This document shows, one piece after another, positions 35,410-47,407 of a stretch of DNA of 64,000 nucleotides; within the stretch, counting starts at the first letter, position 1, and the number at the start of each line of letters is the position of its first letter. Made by a program: the position numbers and the translations under genes. The DNA comes from Diphasiastrum complanatum (lineage: Eukaryota > Streptophyta > Lycopodiopsida > Lycopodiales > Lycopodiaceae): NCBI GenBank assembly GCA_029204225.1, contig CM055103.1, positions 38,848,255-38,912,254 on the forward strand. The letters run 5' to 3'. The notes under the pieces are model-generated. The model was given only the letters and a program-made list of their open reading frames with translations. It made no database searches and had not been told where the DNA came from.

Positions 35410-36570
35410 AATCTTGGGCTTTTGATACAATTTTATTCTTTTATATATCAACAAACATTCTGAGTATTCGATTAGAAATAGTGTATGGAGTTTCTCGACA
35501 ATGTGTATATCTTTTATATATGTTTCAATGATAATTTATAATAATTTCATGAATAATAATTACTGATACTAAACAATTAATAGATTCATATTATTTATAT
35601 CTTCCAATATATATTTTATGTATTTTTTTAATATTGTTAATTATAACATTAGATCATTCACTTCAATTTCATGAAGTTTAGAAGTTGAAACTTTTAAGAA
35701 TTGAATAAATCGATTGAAATAATATTATGTTATTTTTTAGAAAGTGTATTATTCATTATTTGAATCATGTTTCTGCTGTGAAAATTTTATTTACAATCTA
35801 GAATCAATATCTTTAATAATTTCTTGTGTTTGAAGGTTATTAAAACATTTTCTCGCATATTGAATTTCTGAAATAAAATTTAAACAAAATTGAAAAATTA
35901 CATTAATTCTTATGTTAATAAGTCACGAAGAACTAAAAATTTCTATAGAAATCTAAAAATGAGTGATCTCATCATTCTTTTTATTAGAAAATTTGATCTT
36001 GAACTATCATAGGCAATGCATTGACTATTCTTTGCTGTATCAATGAACACCTAGCTTCAATTTGAGATCTGATCATACGATCTTATTTACTAAGCTCGTG
36101 CTAGAGTTATTTTGGAGTAATTGACCTGGGTCTAGCATAAGTTAGCTAGTATTGGACCTAGGGTTAATAGATACTCTTGAAAATATAGCCATGATGATAA
36201 GTTTAGGACTTGGGACCAATTATAAAACCACGAGGATGGACATGCATGGGGTGTTAATTACCTAAGCCCTATTGGAAATAGGGTTAAGATAGGAGCTATA
36301 TAAGAGTGGACTTGGATATCTCTCAACACCATTTCTCAAGGTGAGGATTAGACTATGGAATGAGCTTGTGGATCTTTCAAAAAGGATGTGGGATGTCTTT
36401 GTTGACTATTTGGGTTATGGTGGTATGAGATGTCATGGCTAGTTTCTAAGAGAGCGATCTAGGGTGTTGTGTATGCGGAAACTCCCCCCTTAGTAGTGAG
36501 CATGAATTTGCTCTATGGTTGAAGTTGGTGATTTGCATGTCTTTGTCGAGAGTAATTTAGAACTAGATGA
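35410..36570. other. No gene recognised
   Basis: Very AT-rich to about 35990, then ordinary non-coding sequence. Confidence 0.5.
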
Positions 36571-36577
36571 TTGGGAC

Positions 36578-36600
36578 ACACACACACACACACACACACA
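36578..36600 (+). repeat. (AC)n microsatellite
   Basis: About eleven CA units. Confidence 0.93.
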
Positions 36601-37059
36601 TCATGTCATGTCATTTTTTTGTCGTTAGATATTCAAACATTTTATCCAAAAAAGAGAGCATAATTCTAGATGCTTGGAGGGAATGCAAATTTTTTTTTGC
36701 TACAAACTTTATACTCTTGTGAACCCAAAAATTATAGCATTATTAAAACATATGCTCTAGTGGAGGTAGGTGGTTTCATAGACTAAGGCAAATGTAAAAA
36801 CCTTGTTTCTGAATTGATTTTCACCAATAATTATGAGTGAGGCTATAAAGGAGAGTAAAAATTTAAGTGATACAATAATTGTGACCATAGAACCACTAAA
36901 CTAATTGGTAAATGCAAGTTAGACAATAACTTGGCAGTAGATGTGGATGATGAGTGTGTGGATGAGTAGTATTTTCTCACGCAAGTTTTGTCATGTATCA
37001 CGTATTTGCTGGAATACTGTTTGAACTTGCATATCATGTACTCACATTATGCAAGTGTG

Positions 37060-37132
37060 GGGGTTGAGTGCAAAGTGTGGAGCCAAGTAGGTGGGGGTTG
37101 AGCTCAAAGTGTGTAGTCAAGTGGATGGACAT
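37060..37132. repeat. Short tandem duplication (about 36 bp)
   Basis: GTGGGGGTTGAGTGCAAAGTG is followed by a near copy, GTGGGGGTTGAGCTCAAAGTG. Confidence 0.75.
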
Positions 37133-37144
37133 TTACTTTGATGT

Positions 37145-37940
37145 TGTTTAATAGTCGATGAAAGAGTCATAATGATTATTTAGTGCCACTGGTTGTTATT
37201 GTTTTGATTTGAGATTTATTCTTTTATATGTAAGGAGTTGATAGTAGTTAGTTCTTAGTATTGGAATATTAGATCTAAGTGTTTAGAATTCCAACGACGT
37301 GTAGGCTACCCATGTTATAGAGTAGCTCGTGCAAGCCACACATGTTACAAGTGGTCTGTGTAGACCATGCACTTCAAGAGTGCTCATAGGTCAAGGGATT
37401 CACTATTGTTTCAAAGTAGTTTAGAGTGTCATGGTGATTATTTAATGTCATACTTCAAATGTTGTTGTTTCAATCTAAAATTTTAGTTTTATTTAAGGAT
37501 TTATTAATAGTATTTGCTTCTTAGTGTGGGAAGGATTACACGTAGGTGTATAGAATTCAATGACGTGTAGGCCACCCATGTTAAAGAGTGGCTCATGTCA
37601 TCCACACATGTTAAGAGTGGCTTGTGCAAATTATGCATGTTACAAGTGGTCTGTGTAGACCATGCACTTCAAGAGTGGTCATAGGTTAGGAAATTTACTA
37701 TCGCTTTAGTAATAAATCCGAGTGTCATAGAGATTATTTAGCATCACATTTTGGTTTTTGTTGTTTTGATTTGAAATTTAATCTTTTATTTATAGGGAGC
37801 TAATATTACTTAATAATTAGTGTGGGAAGGATTACAAATAGGTGTGTAAAATTTGAATGATGTGTAGGTCATGCGTGTCACAAGTAGTTTGTGTAGACCA
37901 TGCTCTTCAAGGGTGGTCATAGGTCAAGGGATTATGAGTC
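37145..37940. repeat. Tandem repeat, units of about 262-296 bp
   Basis: Three units are marked by GATTATTTA at 37174, 37436 and 37732. Each has a long AT-rich half, then GACGTGTAGGC and a series of CATGTTACAAGTGGTCTGTG phrases, ending GTCATAGGTCAAGGGATT. The middle unit has extra copies of the inner ACATGTTAAGAGTGG phrase, which explains its greater length. The third unit is shorter at its end. There is no coding potential. Confidence 0.8.
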
Positions 37941-38059
37941 ATAAGATTACAGCAACAAGTTACCCTAACCACACCAAAACCATGGCTCTTGACAATCATT
38001 GAAGGGAATAAAAAAAAGTTGTAACTTATTTACTCACAAAATGTTCGAACTTACCAATA

Positions 38060-39110
38060 AAGTGGTGGCGATTTTAGAAAATTAGCCCATACATTGGTTT
38101 CTTGTGAAACACAAATCCATTGTGCCCTAAAACCTCACCCATTGAAGATTATTTTTGGGCTCCTAGTGTAGCACGCTAATGTGCTAGATTAGAGGACCTC
38201 AAAATATTTTTTGTTTTGGCCCAAACTTAGCCCATAATCACCTAAACTTTGATGTTATTTGCAAAAAGAAAGTTTGTATACAATTCTAGCTTGTATACAA
38301 TTCTTAGGGCGTGGACTAATAGCTTGTAGTTCAATTTTGAGCCATACAAAACTCGACAATTAAAAAAAAAATGAGCCTCCTAGCTTAGCATTTTGGGCCC
38401 CAATTTTTTTTTTCATCACTCATATACACATGAAAGTTAATGTCATGGCATAAAAATAAGCATATGATACAGTATCTTTTATGAAACATAACTACCTTGG
38501 ATTTCACTTTTCAACCACTGACAATTATTTTTGGGCCCTCTAGCCTAGTATCCATCGTGTTAGGCTGGAGGCCCCAAAAATGACTTTTTTATCTAATTCC
38601 AAACATAGCCTAAAACCACATTGAGTTTGATATCATTTGAGATTTAAAAAAATGTCTGTAAACAATTTTGCTACTTTATTTTTTGTGAAACATAGATAGC
38701 TTAACTTTCATTCAAAATCTCAACCATTAAGAGCTATTTTTGAGCCACCTAGCCTAGCATGCAAGTGTGCTAAGAAAAGAGGTTCAAATATAACTTCTAC
38801 TTATTCCAAAATAAGCCCAAAATGATATTAATTTGATCTCATTTGAGAAAAAATGCCTAAAATTTGCTTTTGGCCTTCTTTTGTAAAACATAAATAGCTT
38901 GGATTTCTCTTTTTAACCCCTCAAGGCTCATTGATTTGAAATTAGTTTTTGGGCTAGCCCCTAATGTTGTGTTGTAAACCCCTAACAAATGACTTTGACC
39001 TCAATTTTCAGCCCCTTGAAACTCATCAATTGAATTTTATGTTTGGGCTTTCTAGCCTAGCACACTTATATGATGGGCTAGAGTACCAAATATTAGTTTT
39101 TTTCTATCCT
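38060..39110. repeat. Degenerate tandem repeat around a TTTTTGGGCCCTCTAGCC phrase
   Basis: Phrases of the type ATTTTTGGGCC(C)TCTAGCCTAGCA, followed by a palindromic TGTGCTAG and GAGG..CCCAAAA, recur near 38150, 38380, 38530, 38735, 38945 and 39040, with AT-rich stretches between. The spacing varies from about 95 to 230 bases. It looks like an old satellite or a repeatedly duplicated non-coding segment. Confidence 0.65.
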
Positions 39111-39119
39111 CTAAAGGAT

Positions 39120-42100
39120 TTGCTTGAGAGTCGAAACATTCATTCATGTTCTTGACGATGATTAAACCCTGCAAAGGTTGCTCTTCCTAAGAGATTATGG
39201 TTCTTTCGAGTCCATGAATACAAAGTTGCCATCAAACATTCAGCTTCACATGAAATTTGAAAGTGACCTCACCTTATATTTATTATGTGTATTATGAGTT
39301 TGGTATTGAACTCACCTAATTTTTTTTGGCATATTTTAAATTTCAAAGTTTGTAGTTGTCACCCTTTTCACTATAAATTTCATGTAGATAGCCGATAAGA
39401 ATTTGATACATAGCACATGTAGATAAGCTTATGGACAGCCAATGATGAGCTGCCACATGGGATTTGCGTGAGCATCATTTGCCTCTGATTTACAAATCTA
39501 TAATGCCCTCCTGTAGCGCTATCATAGTGGCCTTTGCAATAGCTTTTCTATCCCATATAGATTGCCAAAGCTCACTCTTATGGATCAAAATCAATGTTGC
39601 AAATTACAACATTCATTCATTGTGCATTCAAATAGAGACAAGACTAGAAACTAAATGGCTTTTTTCAGTATTCAATCATCTACATTCACTACTTTCTTCA
39701 AACAAAAATAACATCACAATCTGCCAATTTTTTACATCTTTTCAAACAAAATCAACTACAACCATGTTGAAGAAAAAATGTTTAATCATATGTATAATCA
39801 ATTATGGATTATGTTGTCTAATACAACAAAATTATAATCATCAACAAATCTTATCAATTTGATGTAACTTTCAAATGTCTAATCAAAACAACAACTGATA
39901 TCAAATTTTTAATTATACAATACAAAATTGTGAAGATCATGCACATATTATGTCACAAATGCCTTCCCATAATGCTAAACTTGTAGGATTCACATTAAGT
40001 AAAAATACGACAATATGACATGGCAAGGCCTTTGTGGTACAATCCCACATCATTCTTGTTTAATGTACTAATTGATTGTTGTGGCTTTAGTAATGACAAT
40101 TTATTGAACTTGTAGGAGAATTTTTGAATTTTTTTGATAACTACACAAGACCCATTGTGTTGTAGTGCAACATTGATTATTTTCCCTCAATAGTTATATA
40201 TTTCACTCAGTTGTACGATCTTGCTCTCTTGAGTTTTAGACATATGGGTTTGTCTTACAAAGATGTTGATTATTGATTAGTCTATTTGTTTAACTTGACA
40301 TTTGGTTACAAAACAAAAAATACCAAAATTAGGAAGTCGCTCTATCTCACATGCTAGGATTGAAAACACCATGTAGGGCTTATTGGTATCCTATGTGTTT
40401 TTAACTTGAATAAAAAACAATGATTGTTCACATATGACACATCATGTAATCTAGAAGACTCTTCATAAATTTTTCGACTTCATTGTGCTCCAATCAGACA
40501 TCATTGTTGACTTTTTTTTATTTTGAAGTTGTATGAAATATCGTTGATGCAAAGCATATAAGATATATATATATATATATATATATATAATTGGTAATCT
40601 ACTTACATTGTCTTGTTTCACTGTGTAGTATGCAAAAATGCCATGGATGTTTTTTGGAACATGTTGCTCCTTAGGAGCATGATAGATGAGCATATTCCCA
40701 AACTGTGGATTCTCCGAGTGTTTGTGCTCTACTTTGACTTTTTTAATATGTATTATGTGTAAGCTTGGTAGCTCATTAACTTTTTTGTCGTCCTTACTCT
40801 ACGAAAAAAACTAATGTTTACTTACTGACAAGAGCAATTTATAGGGCAATCATTAACCTTGTCCATCCTCAAGATGGAGAGGGCAAAAGTGCTTGTAACA
40901 AGGTACATCCATGATAAGCATGAAGCATGTCAAACTTGTACTTAGTAACTCTTTTTATGAACAAGGAAATACAATATACAAGTTAAACAAAAATGTAATA
41001 AAAGGGCATTATCCATGTTCAACATGAGCAATGAAAAACATATATAAATTGCTAGCTCAACATTTGTAGATATCATTTGAAGAGTTTTAGATCATTCATA
41101 TCAAGCATGGTCATGAAAAATCAAAAAATTACAAACACGTAAACTCTCACATAGACTTTGAACAAGATAGGAGATGTTTGGAGTTTCTCATGTTTTGTGC
41201 TAATGGCATAGAGCCTTTACGCTCTTTCCAATCTTTGCAATCAAGGCTAGTGACCATGGCCTCTTGAATTTTCATAATAATAATCATAAATTCTTAAAAG
41301 ACGGAGAATTTAATCAAGTACAAACACTAAAAAAGACATTGATAAGAAAAAAAACAAGTTCAAAATGCTCTTCCCATCTTTACAAGAATACGTTAGTTGT
41401 TAAGAACTCGTAAAGATGACATCGACAGTCAACTTTGTTCACTTTGAGATTTTGATTTTAGTTGTAGTGTGAATACTTCTTTATTTGTTTTCATTTTAAT
41501 TTTAAAACATTCTTTTTTGTTGAACTTTATCTCATCAATAGAATTTAATTTTTTTTAATAGGACCAAACATATAATAGAATTATTTTCGTGAAATAAAAA
41601 TTATCACATTTAAAATATTCAATTGAAATTATTTATCAAAACTTGTCAAGTTTTGCATAGGGTTCTATATGTCAAACACATCAATGACACATGAGCTTAA
41701 TCTTTGTCTATGTTATGGTCCCAAGCACTCAACCTGGCTTCATTGACCGTTAGCTTGATAGAAATATGCCCAAACATGTACTAGTTATTAAGATAATTAT
41801 TGACGAGTGTAAAGGCTATATATAGCCCTAAAACAAAAGAATGATTGTTGTTCATTTTGGATAATTTGTTATATTTTATAGTTGGACAATCTTCAAGATC
41901 AACTAGTAGAATGAAATGTGTAACTACGGCTTGCGTATGATTTTAATTTTAATATTTTAATTGTACATGTGTTGAATTTGGTTGTCTAACCCCCGTAAGT
42001 TTGGTTTTGCTTTTAGGATTCACCTCATTGAAATAGTGTTGAGTGAATCTTGCTCGAAGTTGATGGTGGCATCAAGTAATTCCATGACAAGACGTGGGGC

Positions 42101-42770
42101 TGGATTTTTTTTGTTCATTTCATCTCTATGGGGCATAACTTTAAGCTTCCTTGTGGGCATTACTTCTTGTTTGACCTCTATGGTTTTAATTTGAAAGGGC
42201 AAAGCGCTTTTTTTCTAGGAGTTACTAGAGTCTCAATGGTTTCAGCCTCCTATTTGTCTTTTCTATAAAGTTGGGATTTAGCTCTACTAATATATGAGCA
42301 AGGAAATTTGACTCTTTGAGAGACAACTAGCTGCCCATTAATAATGAGCGATTCAAACAACAAAATGATGGTGTAAATGCATAGATTGTTTAGTCCAAAG
42401 TGCGAGCCCATAAGTGTAAGAATTAGGGAAAACAATTATGATGTACTTCATAGTAGTTCTTCAACACTTCTCATGTGCAAATGACCAATATCTGCTGAAG
42501 TCTTTAAGGTTGGAAGCCCAAGGAGTTGAAGTGGCCCCCAAAATTGATGAAACAAATGATGTGATTGGGAATAATTTACCTAGCTCAATACATGGCTATT
42601 TGTCCCCAAAAAAAATTTCTTTGAAACAATTTACCAACTTCAATAGTGGTGGTATGCTGCCTCGTTGATCACCCCTCACTCTAATTTGGATTTCGCTCTT
42701 GATCATGCTCACACTTTTCTCCACTCCAAGGGTAAAGGCTTGAAAGTTGATGCTTGTCGCACTGAGTCTT
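39120..42770. other. No gene recognised
   Basis: AT-rich. Open frames up to 132 codons (39464-39862) have no recognisable domain and low-complexity content. No LTR pair was noticed. Confidence 0.5.
40562..40590 (+). repeat. (AT)n microsatellite
   Basis: About fourteen AT units, self-complementary. Confidence 0.95.
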
Positions 42771-42779
42771 AGTTCATGT

Positions 42780-43420
42780 CCTTTCTTGTTTTCTCATGGC
42801 CTTATCAAGCTCATTCCCAAAGTGGGACTCTAGCTCTGTGCTAATTATAGTTCTCTTACCATACTCAACATCTCTTTTAAAATTGTCGCCAAAGCCATTG
42901 CCCAAATACTGACGCCCTTGCATGTTCACCGTTCCAAGAGTCAATCTGGTTTTGTTAAAGGCAGGTGGTATGTTATTTGCTTCCCTTTGGTTCTAACCAC
43001 CCAACTGATATTCTCAAGATTGATTTGGATAAAACCTTTGACCACATCAAGTGGGATTTTATTTTCTCTTATTGCCATTCATTTAGCCTTCCTCATTATC
43101 TTATGTTTCTTATTCATCCTCTTCTTTCTATGACAACCTCCTCCATTCTCTTCCAAGGTGCAAGGCGTGTCTCCCCCCCTGACAACCCCTTTTCCATTTC
43201 GGTTGGAATTAGACATTGCTATTCCCAAGTTTTTTGTTATTTCCAATGAACCTCTCATTAATCATCTTATCCTTCCTTTCATCCATTCATCTTTCACATT
43301 ATTCTTGTTGGCCCCCAACTTGTTGCTGATAAAAGAGCTTCGCACAACTTTTGTCTGTCTTCTTATTGATGAAGGTTTTCAATTTTTTTTTGTTTGGCTT
43401 TATTTTTAACATCAAGAAGA
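42780..43420 (+). pseudogene. LINE (non-LTR) reverse-transcriptase relic
   Basis: In shifting frames the plus strand reads GLIKLIPKVG, NISFKIVAKAIAQILTPL, SKSQSGFVKGR, ILKIDLDKTFDHIKWDFIF, then a SPPLTTPFPF-like stretch and NLLLIKELRTTFVCL. These are the ordered RT blocks of plant LINEs (fingers, the F/Y-D-x-x-x-W palm block, and the remains of the block that holds ADD). The catalytic ADD is not intact and many frameshifts are present. Neither the endonuclease nor a poly(A) tail was recognised, so the element is a fragment. Confidence 0.75.
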
Positions 43421-43429
43421 CTCATTATT

Positions 43430-46400
43430 CTCTCGCATGATGACGATCCCCTAGTATTCTTCTGTTATGCTCAACATCCTCCATCATGACATTGTATTTG
43501 CATTTTCCTCTTGGATCCTCTCTTTCCAATCATGAAATTTTAGCTGGATCTTATTATGGAATTTTTACTTGGCATCTATTCTCCCTATTGTCTCCTCTTT
43601 TCTTGAGCTCTTTGGACCTCTTTCCTTATTTAACTTTACTACCACTCATTGTCTCACTTCGACATCGTTGCCTCCTCTTTTTTAATGCTATCTATAAAGT
43701 TTTGCTCATCCTGAGGCATCGCACTAATTGATGGAAATGTTGTATCCCCCTTTGAGCCTTCGTTGTTTTCAAAGATCATCACCTTGAACTCCAAACCCTG
43801 GGCTTCCAAACATATTTTTATGATAAAAAGTTAGCCTCAAGAATAGAGAGATTGAGATCTTTTCTAAGACGAGCAATACTAGAGGAGTAAACAAAGTCCG
43901 TTATGTGACACATGAAGTAGTGATACCTTTAAGGGAGAGATTTTGACAAATACTTGAACGAAGCTATGGTGAATAAAGTCAAATGTGTTTTGTTTCTTGC
44001 ATGCAAGTATAAGTGTTTGAGTATTAAGTGCACTAGTGATTCCTAATGGCAATTCCTTTTTCATGGTTATCAAGAAATTTTCAAAAAAATACAAAAAATT
44101 CTCAAAGCATGCAAACAGTGAATTCTTTGAATGACATTAGGGGGTAAATGGAAAAGTCCAATCCCAAAGTCCTATTTCTTTTCTAGCCAAATATATCATA
44201 GAGCTAAGACATTGCCAAAATTAGTTAATAGCTTCACTAGGAGAGGAGTGAAAAAACTCCCTAGCTATAAACAAATTACAAATTCTATCCTAGAGAGGAA
44301 GATAACAAGCAAAGAAGAGGTGTTTCACATGTGACTTGCACTTACAATATGCAACAAGCGTTATCTTTAGATTTGGCTTTGATAGAAAGGGGATAGAAAG
44401 GGAATGTTATAAGATTATAAGGGTGAGTGGTTTCATATTGATAGGCATGATTAGGTGGAGGCATCAAAGTTCAGCTTTCCAAAGAGAGGCCAGATCACTA
44501 GTAAGCCATTTGCAGTTAAACCACGAGAAGGTGGAATTGGGTTCTATGGTAGAGGCATAAATAGAAGCATAAGAGATCTTACCATTCTTCTGACAAGCTT
44601 TAATAAACCATTTTTACTTACAAAAATTAGGAGAGGCTGTGGACAACTTACCCTTGTTACAATGAGAAAAGACACAATCAGACTTCCTACAACACGGTGT
44701 TGAGGAATCTGCTAGCAAATTCCAATTTGGATAATTGAAATCTAGGTCGTGAAAAACAATATTTCAAATATTTATTTCTCTTAAACTGTAAGAGCAACGA
44801 TACTTTGCACTTTTCCAAATTTGATTACATGTTTGGACTCGTAGCATTAGGGATCGATAATTTTTTGTCAGATTTCAAAAATGGATGCTCAAAGCATAAG
44901 GCACTAGCACAAATTAGTTTGCAAATCATAATCTTTCTGTGTCAAAGCAGCCCTTAAATTATTATAATGTTTATCACATCTCAAATTCCTTGTAACATAT
45001 GATTGAAGAAATAACCATCAAATTCCGATTTCAAAGCCTGAAAGATGGTGTCAGAAACACGTCAGTCAGCATTTCATCTATTTCGCCTGCTTTAGCAAAG
45101 TTTGTCCTCATTCTGACATCAATTGCGTCTCCGAAAACATCTCCATAAACAAACACTACTTGGCTGTGATTTTGACTACATAATTGCATCTGGTACCTCT
45201 CCCAAATCGATGGTATGCTTTGAAGATGTTTTGATACTTTTGTGCCTTTTCCTTGTAACCCTCTTTATACTTGACAGCTTTAGAGTATGTCACCTGATTC
45301 TCAATGGGTTTGAATTTGAAAGTCTCTATTTAATCTACGCTATCAAACATCGACAACTACATGCTAGGATGGGCTTGGTCCAGTTACAGTACCTGATTTA
45401 TCAAGCAAAATTTCACACAGGTTGGGAGTTGGGACGGTTTGAAAATCTTGACTTTATTCTGGTGACTGCCCAAATGTAAAAACCCTTACCACACGGTTGC
45501 TTCTGCTCTCTTTTGACCAAGTTATGTCTACATTATGGAGGCTATTCCAAACCATAACCTGTACAGTGTACGACACTTTATGAAGCCCCTTTTTAGACCT
45601 TCCCACAGATTTATTGTACAGTCGTGCGTTTGTCCAAAACAATAAGTTTTACACACAGAATTTATAAAGCATTTTTCGGCATTGTGCCACTCTATTCCAG
45701 CCGGTTTTGACATTTATTTCAAGCTAGCTATCTCCCTCATACATAGGGGCATAATCAAAATCCACTTTTGAATCAGTTAGAAACTGGAGGCAAATCTCCA
45801 TTTCTTAACCCTCTTTGCTTGTCACGGTACACCAATGAGGGCAAGTTGACTCTCATCCTCAAATAAAAAATATCGCTGTTAGCTTACAGAAGCATGCATT
45901 GCAATCAGATGTTAAGATACAAGCTATTGAATGTAAACTAGCAAGAGTGGACACCAAATTGGAGAGCAATATACAATTTCCTTCTTACATTAACATCACA
46001 TAGTCAATCCACTGATGCTGCGTCTTATTCTCGGAGACCATTTGAGCCACATATTATCACTTCTGCTGGGGCTCACGGGAAGCATTATGTTGCCTTAGTC
46101 CATGACTTCAATCACAAGGTACAAGTACCAGCTAGCTATTTATTATGGTTCATCAAATTACAATAAACTAGCGAAATGATTTGCTAAGCTCAAATATATT
46201 TCCATATGTATCAAAACAACGATATAGAGAAGATTCAATCGGCTCTTGGAGGGTCTACCATAAGCATGGCAGAGTACTCTGAACCAAAATACTTTGTGCA
46301 TACAACCTCAATATCTTGGCTTTCAAATCGATTTGCAATTCAATCCAGATTCATGACCTATTTCCTCATGGAAAATACAATGAAAAATAGCAATAAATCT

Positions 46401-47400
46401 CTTTTCCAACTAGAAAGCATGGTTGGTAGACAAATGTATGTATGCTTCATAACTGGACGGTAAACATGAAAAAATTCATGTATGCTTCAAATCTACAGAT
46501 TCCAAAAAAATCTCATACCACAGCGTGAGTTTGACTTGATAGAAGTTCTAGACACTCAATACAATCTTAATATTAAAAAATAGCTCTAATAAAGTACGGT
46601 GATGATGGATCAAGAATGCAGATACAGTTTAGTTTAGGATGATCAACATAACAAGAGAGGGATGTGCAGTCCTTACCTCCATTGAGACCATCCAAAAGTA
46701 ACTAGACCATGAATTCATCATGCATAGCTTGGATTATATGAGGTCCCTACTCATGTCCTCAGCACCCAAAAATGGGTACAAATCAAACGGATAAAAGATA
46801 TGTCAAACATAGATAGGTTCCAGCAGGACAAGAAAAGCCTCTGACCAGGAAGTGAAGCACTGTTTTTATAAAAAGGAATAAAGAGGATGCTTAACCAAAT
46901 GACCAGACTTATGAGTATTACGTGAAATTAATAATGTGGGCTAGCTGACAAGTTTAAGCAAAAGTTGCAGTAACATACAAATGGCAATCCATTAGCACTA
47001 AAAAAAAAGAGAGAACCGGCTAGCAGACAAATTGCGAGAAAATGCTAGGGAATGTCATCTTTAGTTGATTCAACATATACAAGTAGAGGAAAGTAAAATT
47101 GCTAGAAAAATCTTGATCAGTCAATAAAAAACAAAAAGTAGAATGAACTCATGATTTTGACAAACCATTAGTAATTCTGCTCGTAGTAAAAGTGTTCCTT
47201 TGTTGCTATACAGATCCCCGTTCTAGTATATCTTGCAACAAGTGAACTTTGCCCCTATATTTGAAGGAGCACAAAAACCTGAAGAATGTCAACAAGCCTC
47301 AAGGTTTTTTGATTGATAAAAAGAAAAGATCTGTTGTCAGCACCTCCTTGAAGAGACTTTTGATGTAAGTAACTTGTGAATTGAATGTACCTGTAATGAA
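43430..47400. other. No gene recognised
   Basis: Scattered open frames up to 118 codons (45123-45479) lack known domains. A 58-codon open stretch ending in a donor-like AAG/GTACAAG at 46118 (SRRPFEPHIITSAGAHG) looks exon-like but could not be connected to anything. Confidence 0.4.
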
Positions 47401-47407
47401 ATTGACA

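Noticed and set aside
37145-39110. CRISPR-like or regulatory array
   Set aside because: Units are too long and variable, spacers are also repeated, and the genome is plant nuclear.
39464-39862. A 132-codon open frame
   Set aside because: Low complexity, AT-rich, no domain, and a codon pattern like the surrounding non-coding DNA.
45123-45479. A 118-codon open frame with hydrophobic stretch
   Set aside because: No recognised motif, no homologous neighbour and poor start context. Not enough to call a gene.
46000-46118. A 58-codon exon with a donor-like end (SRRPFEPHIITSAGAHG)
   Set aside because: No adjoining exon, no recognised family and no start. Could be chance.
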